Origin: JAPXLN01 sp033809515
Lineage (GTDB): Bacteria > Bacillota > Sulfobacillia > Fermentithermobacillales > Fermentithermobacillaceae
DNA: 64,000 bases
Reading direction: 5' to 3'
Assembly (NCBI GenBank): GCA_033809515.1
Contig: JAPXLN010000001.1
Location: forward strand, 62,001-126,000
Below are positions 43,503 through 52,645 of this stretch, in pieces. The notes below the pieces were generated by a model, which saw nothing but the letters and a program-made list of their open reading frames with translations, did no database searches and was not told the DNA's origin. Numbering within the stretch: the stretch's first letter is position 1; each line of letters opens with the position of its first letter. The position numbers and the translations under genes are program-made.

Positions 43503-44723
43503 TTGTATGATCCAAGCATTGCGCCGAACCACGTCGTCAGGACCGGCCTGGAAGTCCTCCTTGAGCGGAGACTCTATGCCAAAGAGAGGATCGGTCTCAT
43601 CACCAATCATACAGGCGTAGACCGGCACCTGGAGCAGAACATAGATTTGCTTCTCAGGGCAGGCTACCGCCTGGAAGCGGTCTTTTCTCCCGAACACGGG
43701 CTGTATGGAGACCATCCTGACGGAATGCCTGTTGATGAAGGCATAGACCTTCCTGCGAAAGAATACGGAAAAGGCTCAGGCGGAGCCGGCCAAAGCAAAA
43801 AGAGGATTCCGGTCTTCAGCCTATATGGCAAGAATCTGGCTCCAACCGCTGAAAAGATGAGGGACCTGACCGCCCTCATCTTTGATATTCAGGACATAGG
43901 CAGCCGTTACTACACTTACACGTCAACCCTGGTCCTATCTATGGAAGCGGCAAGCCGGGAGGGCAAGCGGTTCATAGTCTTAGACCGTCCGAACCCCATC
44001 GGAGGCAATCACGTCGAAGGCAATCTGCCCCACGCCGAATGGAAATCCTTTGTCTGCGGAGCGGACGTTCCCATAAGACACGGACTCACCCTGGGCGAGA
44101 TAGCCATAATAGAAGCTGCCAGAAAGAACCTTCCGCAGCCTGAGGTGGTCCCCATGGAAGGCTGGACCCGCTCTATGTTTTTCCATGACACCAACCTTCC
44201 CTGGGTGCCTACGTCACCCAACGCTCCTACACTGGATATGGCCATACTTTACCCGGGAACGTGCTTAATAGAAGGCACAAATCTGTCTGAAGGACGCGGC
44301 ACCTCTACCCCCTTCCAGACCATAGGCGCACCATGGGTAGACAGTTTTCGCCTTGCCCGGGAACTCCGCTGCCTCAATCTGCCGGGAGTCGCCATAAGGC
44401 CGGCTTACTTTCAGCCATGGGACAGCAAGTGGTCAGGCCAGGTATGCGGCGGCGTTCAGTTCCATGTGCTTAACCCCGGGGAGGTTCGCCCGGTCGAACT
44501 GGGTGTGCGATTTCTTGTCGCTCTCAACAAGGCCTTTCCCGGTGACTTTTCCTTGAGGGAACCGGAACCCGGCGGCAGGTACGCCCTGAACTGTCTCACA
44601 GGGAGCGTCCAGCTGAGCCAGGCTCTCAAGAACCAGGAATCCCCGGAAAAACTGCTGGACTCCTGGCAGGCTGAATCAGCTGCGTTTCAGAAGGCATTCA
44701 GGCCATACCTTCTGTACAAATAG
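43503..44723 (+). CDS. namZ: Exo-beta-N-acetylmuramidase NamZ (DUF1343)
   Basis: Releases MurNAc from the non-reducing end of peptidoglycan chains. 406 residues. Family motifs: GLITNHTGVDRHLEQN, VFSPEHGLYGDHPDG, IFDIQDIGSRYYTYTSTL, FIVLDRPNPIGG, LIEGTNLSEGRGTSTPFQ. TTG at 43503 is nine bases after AGGGGG; an ATG three codons earlier abuts that run and is less likely. In contrast to Bacillus NamZ, no signal peptide is visible, suggesting a cytosolic enzyme. First of the salvage genes after ribU. Confidence 0.9.
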   Translation: MYDPSIAPNHVVRTGLEVLLERRLYAKERIGLITNHTGVDRHLEQNIDLLLRAGYRLEAVFSPEHGLYGDHPDGMPVDEGIDLPAKEYGKGSGGAGQSKKRIPVFSLYGKNLAPTAEKMRDLTALIFDIQDIGSRYYTYTSTLVLSMEAASREGKRFIVLDRPNPIGGNHVEGNLPHAEWKSFVCGADVPIRHGLTLGEIAIIEAARKNLPQPEVVPMEGWTRSMFFHDTNLPWVPTSPNAPTLDMAILYPGTCLIEGTNLSEGRGTSTPFQTIGAPWVDSFRLARELRCLNLPGVAIRPAYFQPWDSKWSGQVCGGVQFHVLNPGEVRPVELGVRFLVALNKAFPGDFSLREPEPGGRYALNCLTGSVQLSQALKNQESPEKLLDSWQAESAAFQKAFRPYLLYK

Positions 44724-44749
44724 ACCCAAACCGAAGGTGACCTTGATCT

Positions 44750-45685
44750 ATGGCAAACAGGGAGGGTTCCAAGACCGGCCCCTATTTCCTGGGAATAGAC
44801 GGAGGCGGAACGAGCACCCGTGCGTGCTTAGTTGACTTACAGGGCAACGTCATAGGACACGGGACAGGCGGTCCTGCAAACTTCTTCTACAACCCTAAAG
44901 AACTGGTTAGGGGTTCGGTCGAAAACAGCGTAATACAGGCATTAAGCTGCGTACAAAAAGAAACGCCCCGGGTAGCTGTGTCATGCATAGCACTGGCTGG
45001 TACCGGCCGCCCTGAAGACTCGGCAAAAGCTTATGGCCTTCTGGAGCCTGTTTTCGCGGGAACGTCCTTTTTCGTCGTAGAAGACACCTATGCCGCTTTG
45101 GCCGCAGCTCACCAGGGGCAAGACGGGATTATCGTCATCGCAGGCACCGGCTCAAACTGTCTTGGAGCAAAACAAGGCGTCTATCACCGGGCAGGAGGAT
45201 GGGGCGCTCTTCTGGGCGACGAAGGCAGCGCTCACAGCATTGCCAAAAAAGGGCTGCTGGCCTGCTTGCGTGCATACGATCGCAGAGGCGCCCAAACCTG
45301 CCTTACAGGGATGTTCACTGAAAAACTGAAGCTTGACTCCCTTCCGGACCTGATCAGAGTCACCCGGAACATGGAAAGGTCTTGTTTGGCTGCCCTTTCA
45401 CGAACAGTGTTCCATGCTGCCGAAGAAGGCGACAGTGTAGCTCTTTCCATCTTGGCCCAAGAAGCTTCTGAACTGGTCGACATGGTCAAGGCCGTGGCAT
45501 GCTGCCTTGACCTTCAGGATATTCGCGTAGGGACAGTAGGCGGGTGCTTCAGCAACCGCATCTACTATGAGATGTTTCGAGACAATCTCCTGAAGATTTT
45601 CCCGAAAGCTCTGGTGACACCTTGCACAACGGAACCATCCTACGGCGCAGCTATTCTGGCAAGACAACGCTGGGCGAAGACCTAA
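44750..45685 (+). CDS. N-acetylglucosamine/N-acetylmuramic acid kinase (BadF/BadG ATPase family)
   Basis: 311 residues, ASKHA fold: phosphate-1 motif YFLGIDGGGTSTRACLVD, phosphate-2 IIVIAGTGSNCLG, and GGWGALLGDEGSAHSIAKKGL characteristic of amino-sugar kinases of this family. Between NamZ and MurQ it most likely makes MurNAc-6-phosphate, as MurK does in Clostridium, and perhaps GlcNAc-6-phosphate. ATG at 44750, AAGGTG ten bases upstream. 41 bases before the murQ fusion. Confidence 0.88.
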   Translation: MANREGSKTGPYFLGIDGGGTSTRACLVDLQGNVIGHGTGGPANFFYNPKELVRGSVENSVIQALSCVQKETPRVAVSCIALAGTGRPEDSAKAYGLLEPVFAGTSFFVVEDTYAALAAAHQGQDGIIVIAGTGSNCLGAKQGVYHRAGGWGALLGDEGSAHSIAKKGLLACLRAYDRRGAQTCLTGMFTEKLKLDSLPDLIRVTRNMERSCLAALSRTVFHAAEEGDSVALSILAQEASELVDMVKAVACCLDLQDIRVGTVGGCFSNRIYYEMFRDNLLKIFPKALVTPCTTEPSYGAAILARQRWAKT

Positions 45686-45726
45686 GAGGCCGACTTACCG
45701 GAAAACCAGCTCAGGAGGACATAGAT

Positions 45727-47814
45727 ATGCCCAACAGGCAACCTGTTACCGAAAACCCAAACCCCAGGACCGTTGGTCTTGACCTCTGGCCGGTCAAGGA
45801 CATTCTCGAAACAATGAGCGCAGAAGACCATGGGGTGGCCCCGGCCGTGGCCCGCGAAATACCTAATGTCGAAAAAGCTGTTGCCCTGGCAGTAAACGCC
45901 CTTTCCCAGGAAGGACGGATTTTCTACGCAGGAGCAGGAACCAGCGGGTGCATTGGGGCTCTGGACGCAAGGGAGCTTCTGCCTACGTTCGGCGATATGG
46001 GCAGACGAGTCATTCCGCTGCTTGCCGGGGGTGCAGACGCTATCTTTCACCCCGAGGAAAGCGCAGAAGACAGCCGGGAAAGCGGCGAAAGAGCTCTTTC
46101 TGCGCACAACCCTGGGCCCAAGGACCTTGTTATAGGCATAGCTGCGTCAGGAAGAACCCCCTTTGTCCTGGGCTGCCTGCAAACGGCAAGATCCTGCGGG
46201 ACTCCTACGGTGGCCCTGACGGGCCATGCCGGCGGCGAGATTGCCCGTCTGGCAGACGTAGTCATAGCCCCTCAGGTAGGCCCTGAGATAATAGCAGGCT
46301 CAACCCGCCTAAAAAACGGAAGCGCCCAAAAACTCGTTCTCAACATGATATCTACAGCTACCATGGTATCCCTGGGAAGAACCTACTCTAACCTCATGGC
46401 AGGTACCAGCCCCCGCAACACAAAGCTGACCGGAAGGGCCCTGCAGATCCTAACGTCAGCCACAGGAAAGCCCCTCCCGGAAGCCCGGGAGACTCTTGCC
46501 AGGTCAGAAGGAAACCTGGACCTTGCGCTGGTATCCCTTGCCGCCGGAGTCACGATTCAGGAAGCTTCCGGCGCCCTTGCCCGGTGCCAGGGCGCCATAA
46601 GAAAGGCCGTTAATGATGCATCAGGCCTTTCGAACGAGGAAACGAGACTGCAATCCGGCCCGGCATCCAGACTTCCTCCCTATCTCAAACCCGGAAGTCC
46701 CCAGGAGGCAGGACTTGACCCCGCCAGGACCGAACGAGCTTTTTCTGTGGTAGAAAACGCTGTGGGAGACGGCTGCGGCATGATTCCGGGAGCTGTAGCT
46801 GCCATAGTCCGCCACGGGGTATTGGTGGGTCCTCGCGCCTATGGGTGGGCAGTAAGAGAGCCTGTACAAATTCGCACTGCCCCCGACACAATCTTTGACC
46901 TGGCCTCTCTTACCAAAGTGACAGCTACCGCCCCTCTGGTTCTTCTTCTTTGCCAGCGGGGTTTCTTAAGGCTCGACGACACCGTAGCAACGTTCATTCC
47001 GGAATTTGCTGGCGGAGGCAAGGAAGGCATTACAGTGCGGCACCTGCTAACCCACACTTCCGGCTTGCCTGCCCACATCCGTTTCTGGGAAATGGGTCTC
47101 AGGGGCAAAGAGATAATCGACTGCATCTGCAGCATGAGCCCTGAAGGAACCGGCCCGGGGGAAAAGGTTGTATACAGCGATCTTGGCTTTCTTATCCTGG
47201 GCGAACTGGTAGAGAGGATTACCGGAACAAACCTGGAGCGCTTCGCATCCACTGAAGTGTTTACGCCCCTGGGAATGAAGGACACCTGCTTTAGGCCGGA
47301 TAAGTCCTTACAGTACCGTTTGGCGGCCACCGAGTTCCGAAAAGACCTGGGGAAGACCATGTGGGGTGAAGTCCACGACGAAAACGCTCTGGCCATGGGA
47401 GGCATTGCAGGCCACGCAGGCCTTTTCAGCACAGCCAAAGACCTTGCGCAATATGTCTCCATGTGGCTAGGCCATGGCAAACTGGGGGAAACTCGCATTC
47501 TGAGTCCTGCCATCGCTACCCTGGCCACACACGAGCACACCTTCTCGGGCCAGCGGCGTGGCCTGGGATGGAAGCTGAGAAGCAGGACATTCTCATCGGG
47601 AGGAGACCTGATGTCCGAAAAAGCCTATGGCCATACGGGCTTCACGGGGACTTCCGTCTGGTGCGACCCGGAAACGTCAATCGCCGTCATCCTTCTTACA
47701 AACAGAGTCCATGCAGGCAGGGAGAACAACGCGACTATCAGGTTGAGGCCTCTCTTTGCCAATGCGGCGGTATCTGCCATAGAGGATTCTGCCACGACCC
47801 AGGGCAATCCGTAA
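45727..47814 (+). CDS. murQ: Fusion of MurNAc-6-phosphate etherase (MurQ) and a beta-lactamase-fold serine hydrolase (AmiE/YbbE-like)
   Basis: 695 residues in one uninterrupted frame. Residues 1-~300 are MurQ, which removes lactate from MurNAc-6-phosphate to give GlcNAc-6-phosphate: GAGTSGCIGALDAREL with Glu83 and AEESAED-type segment with Glu114, the two catalytic residues at the same numbers as in E. coli MurQ. After a short linker (~300-330) comes a class C beta-lactamase-like domain: Ser394-Leu-Thr-Lys397, Tyr483-Ser-Asp, and His636-Thr-Gly. In Bacillus a separate protein of this fold, AmiE (YbbE), removes peptides from MurNAc in the same gene cluster, so the second half probably does that. 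ATG at 45727 follows AGGAGG; no signal peptide, so both activities appear cytosolic. Confidence 0.92.
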   Translation: MPNRQPVTENPNPRTVGLDLWPVKDILETMSAEDHGVAPAVAREIPNVEKAVALAVNALSQEGRIFYAGAGTSGCIGALDARELLPTFGDMGRRVIPLLAGGADAIFHPEESAEDSRESGERALSAHNPGPKDLVIGIAASGRTPFVLGCLQTARSCGTPTVALTGHAGGEIARLADVVIAPQVGPEIIAGSTRLKNGSAQKLVLNMISTATMVSLGRTYSNLMAGTSPRNTKLTGRALQILTSATGKPLPEARETLARSEGNLDLALVSLAAGVTIQEASGALARCQGAIRKAVNDASGLSNEETRLQSGPASRLPPYLKPGSPQEAGLDPARTERAFSVVENAVGDGCGMIPGAVAAIVRHGVLVGPRAYGWAVREPVQIRTAPDTIFDLASLTKVTATAPLVLLLCQRGFLRLDDTVATFIPEFAGGGKEGITVRHLLTHTSGLPAHIRFWEMGLRGKEIIDCICSMSPEGTGPGEKVVYSDLGFLILGELVERITGTNLERFASTEVFTPLGMKDTCFRPDKSLQYRLAATEFRKDLGKTMWGEVHDENALAMGGIAGHAGLFSTAKDLAQYVSMWLGHGKLGETRILSPAIATLATHEHTFSGQRRGLGWKLRSRTFSSGGDLMSEKAYGHTGFTGTSVWCDPETSIAVILLTNRVHAGRENNATIRLRPLFANAAVSAIEDSATTQGNP

Positions 47815-47828
47815 CAGAGGCGATTAGT

Positions 47829-49472
47829 GTGGAAAGCATGGCGCAGGCCAGAATAAGGGCCACAATAGAGAGCATGTCCCTTGAGGAAAAAGTCGGGCAG
47901 GTTTTCATGTTCGGTTTTCCGGGCAATGATCCGGAAAAAGCTCGTGAGCTAGTAACAGACATGCACGCCGGCGGGATTATCTACTTTGCCCGCAATATAG
48001 GCACCCCTGAAGAAACAGCTTCCCTGTCAGACACCCTTCAGGACTGGGCCCAGGCCGGGTCACCGGGCATTCCCCTTTTCATATCCGCCGATCAGGAAGG
48101 AGGCATTGTATCAAGGCTCATCCAGCACGTTCCGAGAATGCCCGGACCTATGTCCCTGGCAGCGGCAGGAGGTCCTAAACTGGTTACAGAGGTATCCCGG
48201 GCCATAGGGATCCAGCTTCGCGGGGCAGGGATCAATATGAACCTGGCCCCGGTTCTTGACGTCAACGACAACCCCGAAAACCCGGTCATCGGCGTAAGGT
48301 CATTCGGGAACCGCCCTGAGCAGGTTGCTTCTCTGGGATGCAGCGCTGTGAAAGGTTTTGTCTCGGCAGGAGTAATCCCTGTTGGCAAGCACTTTCCCGG
48401 TCACGGTAACACCTCTGTAGACTCGCATCTTGACCTGCCTGCTCTGAAACACCCTCTTGACCGCCTGGAAGAAGTGGAACTTGTGCCCTTCAAGGCAGCA
48501 ATCAGCCAAGAGATCCCGGCCATAATGACTGCCCACATTGTCTTTCATGCAGTAGACCCTGCAATGCCGGCAACAACCTCGGCCAGGGCCCTTGAAGGCC
48601 TTCTCAAAGGCCGCCTGGGTTTCAAAGGGGTTATACTCACTGATTGCCTTGAGATGGCCGCCATTGCCAAAAAGCCCGGGACCCCTGCAGGGGCAGTCCT
48701 AGCGTTGAAAGCCGGGTGTGACATACTCCTTGTATCTCACACAAGGCAAGTGCAGCGCCAGGCCTACCGGGCAGTCCTGGATGCAGTGGGCTCGGGTGAG
48801 GTTCCCCCTGAAAGGCTCAATCAAGCCGTAGCTCGTATCTTAGAGCTTAAGCAGAAAGCCAACATACCCAATCCCCTCTCTCCCGAAGAGAGCAGAAGGC
48901 GCGAGTTTTGGGATCTGTCACAAAAGGCCCACCTGGACTCTATCACAGTGGTCCGGGACACAGAGAACATGATCCCTCTCAGGCCTGAAAACAGCGGAAG
49001 AGAGCTGCAAATCCTGCTTGCAGTCCCCGGTGAAGGTCATATGACCGGTGTAATTGATTCCGGCAAGTCTCAGCCGTGGCCTCTGTCTGTTACTCCTTTG
49101 GGGCAAGCTCTTAAGACACTGGGGAACGCTCAGGTACACGAGATCTTCATGGAAGGGCCCGGCCTTCATGACATGAACTCATACGTGGAACTGGCCAACC
49201 GGTGCCACAGAGCGTTGGTCATCACCCGAAACCCGGCGAAAAACCCCGCTCAGCTCAGTTTCATCCGGGAGTTTCTAAGGAATGTCCCTGATGCTATACT
49301 CATATCCGTCTGGGACCCATATGACATCAGGTTTTTCCCGGATTCAGAAGCATATGTCTGCGCTTACAGCTACGCTCCCGAAGCTATGTATGCTGTAGCC
49401 AAAATCCTTCTGGGGCAGCATAGCCCGGTAGGCAAGCTTCCGGTTGACTTACCGGAAGAAAAAAGGCGCTAG
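47829..49472 (+). CDS. nagZ: Beta-N-acetylglucosaminidase NagZ (GH3)
   Basis: Removes terminal GlcNAc from muropeptides. 547 residues: GH3 barrel with ADQEGGIVSRL, GKHFPGHGNTSVDSHLDLP carrying the Asp198-His200 catalytic dyad, and nucleophile Asp272 in ILTDCLEMAAI; a second alpha/beta domain follows (about 370-547), the two-domain layout of Bacillus YbbD. GTG at 47829 with GAGG upstream, 14 bases after the murQ fusion. The frame is open far upstream inside murQ, but that part is shadow. No signal peptide, again pointing to the cytosol. Confidence 0.93.
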   Translation: MESMAQARIRATIESMSLEEKVGQVFMFGFPGNDPEKARELVTDMHAGGIIYFARNIGTPEETASLSDTLQDWAQAGSPGIPLFISADQEGGIVSRLIQHVPRMPGPMSLAAAGGPKLVTEVSRAIGIQLRGAGINMNLAPVLDVNDNPENPVIGVRSFGNRPEQVASLGCSAVKGFVSAGVIPVGKHFPGHGNTSVDSHLDLPALKHPLDRLEEVELVPFKAAISQEIPAIMTAHIVFHAVDPAMPATTSARALEGLLKGRLGFKGVILTDCLEMAAIAKKPGTPAGAVLALKAGCDILLVSHTRQVQRQAYRAVLDAVGSGEVPPERLNQAVARILELKQKANIPNPLSPEESRRREFWDLSQKAHLDSITVVRDTENMIPLRPENSGRELQILLAVPGEGHMTGVIDSGKSQPWPLSVTPLGQALKTLGNAQVHEIFMEGPGLHDMNSYVELANRCHRALVITRNPAKNPAQLSFIREFLRNVPDAILISVWDPYDIRFFPDSEAYVCAYSYAPEAMYAVAKILLGQHSPVGKLPVDLPEEKRR

Positions 49473-49490
49473 AGGGGGCAGTCAAAACTC

Positions 49491-50324
49491 ATGGACTCTT
49501 CCGGTATCCCAGCGCATCTTTGCACCAGGTTCCTTGGCCGTAAAATCGTGTACATGCACGAAACAGGGTCTACCAACGATGAGGCTAAGGCTCTGGCCAG
49601 ATCCTCTCACCTTTACCCCGAAGGAACGGTGGTGCTGGCTGAGAGACAAACCAAGGGCAGAGGCAGGCTAGATCGCAGCTGGCATTCGCCTCCGGGCGGC
49701 ATCTATATGTCTGTCATATTGCGCCCGGCCATAGCACCCGAAGAAGTCCCGGGACTGTCCCTGGTAGCCGGATATGCCGTGGCCCTAACCCTGCGGAAAG
49801 ACCTGGGGCTGCCCGCCCGGATCAAATGGCCGAACGACGTTCACATTGACGGACGCAAGAGCGCAGGCATCCTGAGTGAGATGTCTGTTGGTACAGAGCA
49901 TCTTGACAGGCCTGAGGTATCCTACGTTGTGCTGGGAATTGGCATCAACGCCAATGTCAACACAAAGGACCTTCCTGCTGAAATACGTGAAATGACCGCG
50001 TCCTTGAAAGAAGAACTAGGTCATGAGCTGGACCCGAACCTTCTGACTGCGTCAGTTCTTAACAACCTTGAACCGGCTTACGAGGATTTTGCCGGGAAAG
50101 GTCTGGAGAGGATCCTTCCTGAGTTAAGCTCCCTCCTAGCATATGTGAACGAGCCCGTTATCTTGAAATCGAGGACGCCAGGAGACCTGCAAAAGATCAC
50201 CGGGATCTTTCTTGGCGTTGACAAAGAGGGCAGAGCTGTCATCGAGGTGGGAAATGAGAAACGGCCCTATTCTGCAGGAGACCTTTCCTTAAGGCGTCGC
50301 GACTCAGAGCACCAAACTACTTAA
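49491..50324 (+). CDS. birA: Biotin-protein ligase BirA, without HTH domain
   Basis: Attaches biotin to biotin-dependent carboxylases. 277 residues: catalytic domain with GSTNDEAKALA, the biotinyl-AMP loop KGRGRLDRSWHSPPGG and KWPNDVHIDGRKSAGIL, then the small SH3-like C-terminal domain. The protein starts directly with the catalytic domain, so it lacks the DNA-binding head of repressor-type BirA. ATG at 49491, GGGGGC about 12 bases upstream; part of the same run as nagZ. Confidence 0.93.
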   Translation: MDSSGIPAHLCTRFLGRKIVYMHETGSTNDEAKALARSSHLYPEGTVVLAERQTKGRGRLDRSWHSPPGGIYMSVILRPAIAPEEVPGLSLVAGYAVALTLRKDLGLPARIKWPNDVHIDGRKSAGILSEMSVGTEHLDRPEVSYVVLGIGINANVNTKDLPAEIREMTASLKEELGHELDPNLLTASVLNNLEPAYEDFAGKGLERILPELSSLLAYVNEPVILKSRTPGDLQKITGIFLGVDKEGRAVIEVGNEKRPYSAGDLSLRRRDSEHQTT

Positions 50325-50339
50325 CGAGGAGGAACTACC

Positions 50340-52493
50340 TTGGACAAGCGTCCGCTGAAACCAGACGATATCTTTGAACTGAAAAGCTGCGGTGACGTGC
50401 ATCTTTCCCCTGATGGCAAGCACATCATATACGTCACCCAGTACCACGACAAGGCCGAAGAGAAATCCTTTACCGACTTATACCTGGCCTCAGTTGAGAC
50501 CGGCGAGAGCCGCAAACTGACCAACTCAGGCAAAGACAGATCCCCCAAATGGTCGCCTGACGGCAAAAAGGTGGCGTTTGTATCAAGCCGCTCAGGTAAA
50601 TCTCAGATCTGGATGATAGACCCCTGGGGAGGCGAAGCATGGCGTATACCCACAAAAGAGGCGGTTCAAGGCGCCCCAATATGGTCATCTGACGGAAAAC
50701 GGATCTTCTTTACGTCCAGCGCCTTCTCCAAACCTGATAACTGGGTCCCGTATCCTGGCGCACCCGAAGACGACCGTGAGAGAGCTCTCGACCAGGCAAA
50801 GCGGGCACTGAAGCCCAAGGACGAAAGAGGACCCAATGACAAAGAAGAATCCGGCAGCAAAAGCGGGGGAAAGCCAAACGATATCAAAGTCATAACTCGG
50901 CTTCGCTACAGGATGGATGGTTCAGGCTACTTCGGCGAATTGCGAAGACACGTGTTCAGTGTAGATGCGCCTGACTCCATCCCGGGAGAAGATCAAGAGC
51001 TATCCTCCCAGATAACATCCGGAGATTTTGATCACAGCGCACCATGCGTAACACCTAACGGCAAGTACATAATAGTGCCGGCAGTCCGCCATGAAGACGC
51101 CGATTATATACAGAAGTCCGACCTATATCTGTTTGAAGTGGAAACAGGCAAGTCTCTCCTGTTGTACGACGGACCCGGGCCTATATACGGTCAGCAGATT
51201 TCACCTGACGGAAAGTACATAGCTTTTCTGGGCCACGACCGTAAGAGAGGCGTTTCTACCAGATCTGACCTGTGGATCCTACCTGTAGGTTCCTTCCTGG
51301 ATGCTGCCGAAAAAGGAGAAGAGCCGAGATCTCTGACAGTCAAAGATGCCGCCAACATAACAGCTCACCTGGATCGCAGCCCGGGCAGCATGGCCGGAGC
51401 TGACCCCGGGTACGGCAGCTCAGGACCGTTCCTCATATGGGAAGACTCATGCCTGTTTTTCCCTTTGCAGGACCACGGTGAAGTGTCTGTCTGCAAAGCT
51501 TGGACCGGAAACGGCGGCAACGTGCCGGGCACGAGCTGGAACCTTAGCAAGGTCCTGGGCAAAAACGGCAGAGCTATGTCGGCCTACGACGTAAAGGGAG
51601 AAACCTTTGTCTACCAGGCCTCTTCTCCTACAGAAACCGAAAGCATCTTCTTGTACACAAACGGTGCGGAGAAAAATCTCACAGAAGCCAACCGTGAGTT
51701 CATGAAAGCTGTTGCCACAGGGCAATGGGAGAAGTTCCAGTACCACGCCAGGGACGGTCAAGAACTGGATGGGTGGCTCCTGTATCCCCATGAGTACGAA
51801 AAGGACAAGCGCTACCCTATGGTCTTGATGGTACACGGAGGGCCCCACGGCGCATACAGCTCGGCCTTCATGTTCACAGGGCAGTTCTTTGCGTCCCATG
51901 GATACGTGGTAGCTTACTGCAACCCCAGAGGCAGCACCTCCTACGGACAGGAGTTCATGGCTTGTATAGACGCAGACTGGGGCAACAAGGACTTTACTGA
52001 CGTAATGTCCCTGGTAGACGCGGTCACAGATAAGGGCATTGTTGATGAAAGCAACATGTTCGTCTACGGGTGGTCCTACGGCGGCTACTGGACTGCCTGG
52101 GCCATTACCCAGACAAGTCGTTTCAAAGCAGCTTGCGCAGGTGCCTGCGTGTCGAACCTGCATTCTGACTACGGAACGTCAGACATCATGTGGGCCGACG
52201 AACATGAGTACGGCGGGAAACCCTGGGAAGATGCAAATCTCCTCTTGAGCAGATCGCCTTTAAGTCACGTTCCCAACGTGACTACGCCTGTCTTGCTGCT
52301 CCACGGGGAAAACGACCTGCGCTGCCCGATCTCCCACTCGGAGCAATTCTACATAGGCCTGAAGCGCCTTGGGAAGACTGCAGTCATGATCCGGTACCCT
52401 GGCGAGTTTCACGGCCTCCGGAGACATCTTCACAGGACTGACAGGCTCAAGAGGATGCTGGCCTGGTTTGACTACTGGAAACAGCAATCATAA
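50340..52493 (+). CDS. S9 family serine peptidase, copy 2
   Basis: 717 residues, propeller (about 1-440) with blades such as SPKWSPDGKKVAFVS, then the hydrolase: Ser579 in GWSYGGYW, Asp in HGENDLRCPISHSEQ and His in PGEFHGLRRHLHR. It is longer than the copy at 33 kb because of a charged insert (about 140-180, rich in Lys, Glu and Gly). TTG at 50340 follows GAGGAGG, 15 bases after birA. Last gene before a terminator. It may degrade peptides released by muropeptide salvage; that link is inference. Confidence 0.94.
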   Translation: MDKRPLKPDDIFELKSCGDVHLSPDGKHIIYVTQYHDKAEEKSFTDLYLASVETGESRKLTNSGKDRSPKWSPDGKKVAFVSSRSGKSQIWMIDPWGGEAWRIPTKEAVQGAPIWSSDGKRIFFTSSAFSKPDNWVPYPGAPEDDRERALDQAKRALKPKDERGPNDKEESGSKSGGKPNDIKVITRLRYRMDGSGYFGELRRHVFSVDAPDSIPGEDQELSSQITSGDFDHSAPCVTPNGKYIIVPAVRHEDADYIQKSDLYLFEVETGKSLLLYDGPGPIYGQQISPDGKYIAFLGHDRKRGVSTRSDLWILPVGSFLDAAEKGEEPRSLTVKDAANITAHLDRSPGSMAGADPGYGSSGPFLIWEDSCLFFPLQDHGEVSVCKAWTGNGGNVPGTSWNLSKVLGKNGRAMSAYDVKGETFVYQASSPTETESIFLYTNGAEKNLTEANREFMKAVATGQWEKFQYHARDGQELDGWLLYPHEYEKDKRYPMVLMVHGGPHGAYSSAFMFTGQFFASHGYVVAYCNPRGSTSYGQEFMACIDADWGNKDFTDVMSLVDAVTDKGIVDESNMFVYGWSYGGYWTAWAITQTSRFKAACAGACVSNLHSDYGTSDIMWADEHEYGGKPWEDANLLLSRSPLSHVPNVTTPVLLLHGENDLRCPISHSEQFYIGLKRLGKTAVMIRYPGEFHGLRRHLHRTDRLKRMLAWFDYWKQQS

Positions 52494-52547
52494 CCTGCCT
52501 AGGAATATCCTGCCTGAGAATGAGCGCAAGTGCTGTGTCCCACGCAG

Positions 52548-52578
52548 AAACCCGCCGCACGGTACAGCGGCGGGTTTT
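52548..52578. terminator. Rho-independent terminator after the salvage run
   Basis: AAACCCGCCGC at 52548-52558, loop ACGGTACA, GCGGCGGGTTTT at 52567-52578. Perfect GC stem with A and T runs on either side; serves the plus strand and possibly the dppA side. Confidence 0.93.
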
Positions 52579-52645
52579 CTTCGCGGCATGCTGCAACGGC
52601 CACGAGCTCATCCCTCTTTGCAGGATCTGCACCCGGCCTATGGTC

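Noticed and set aside
46839..47540. 233-codon minus-strand frame inside the murQ fusion, and a similar 238-codon frame at 51447-52163
   Set aside because: Both are shadows of genes with complete catalytic motifs.
47463..47828. N-terminal extension of NagZ reaching into murQ
   Set aside because: It is out-of-frame shadow of the hydrolase domain; the GTG at 47829 has a proper ribosome binding site.
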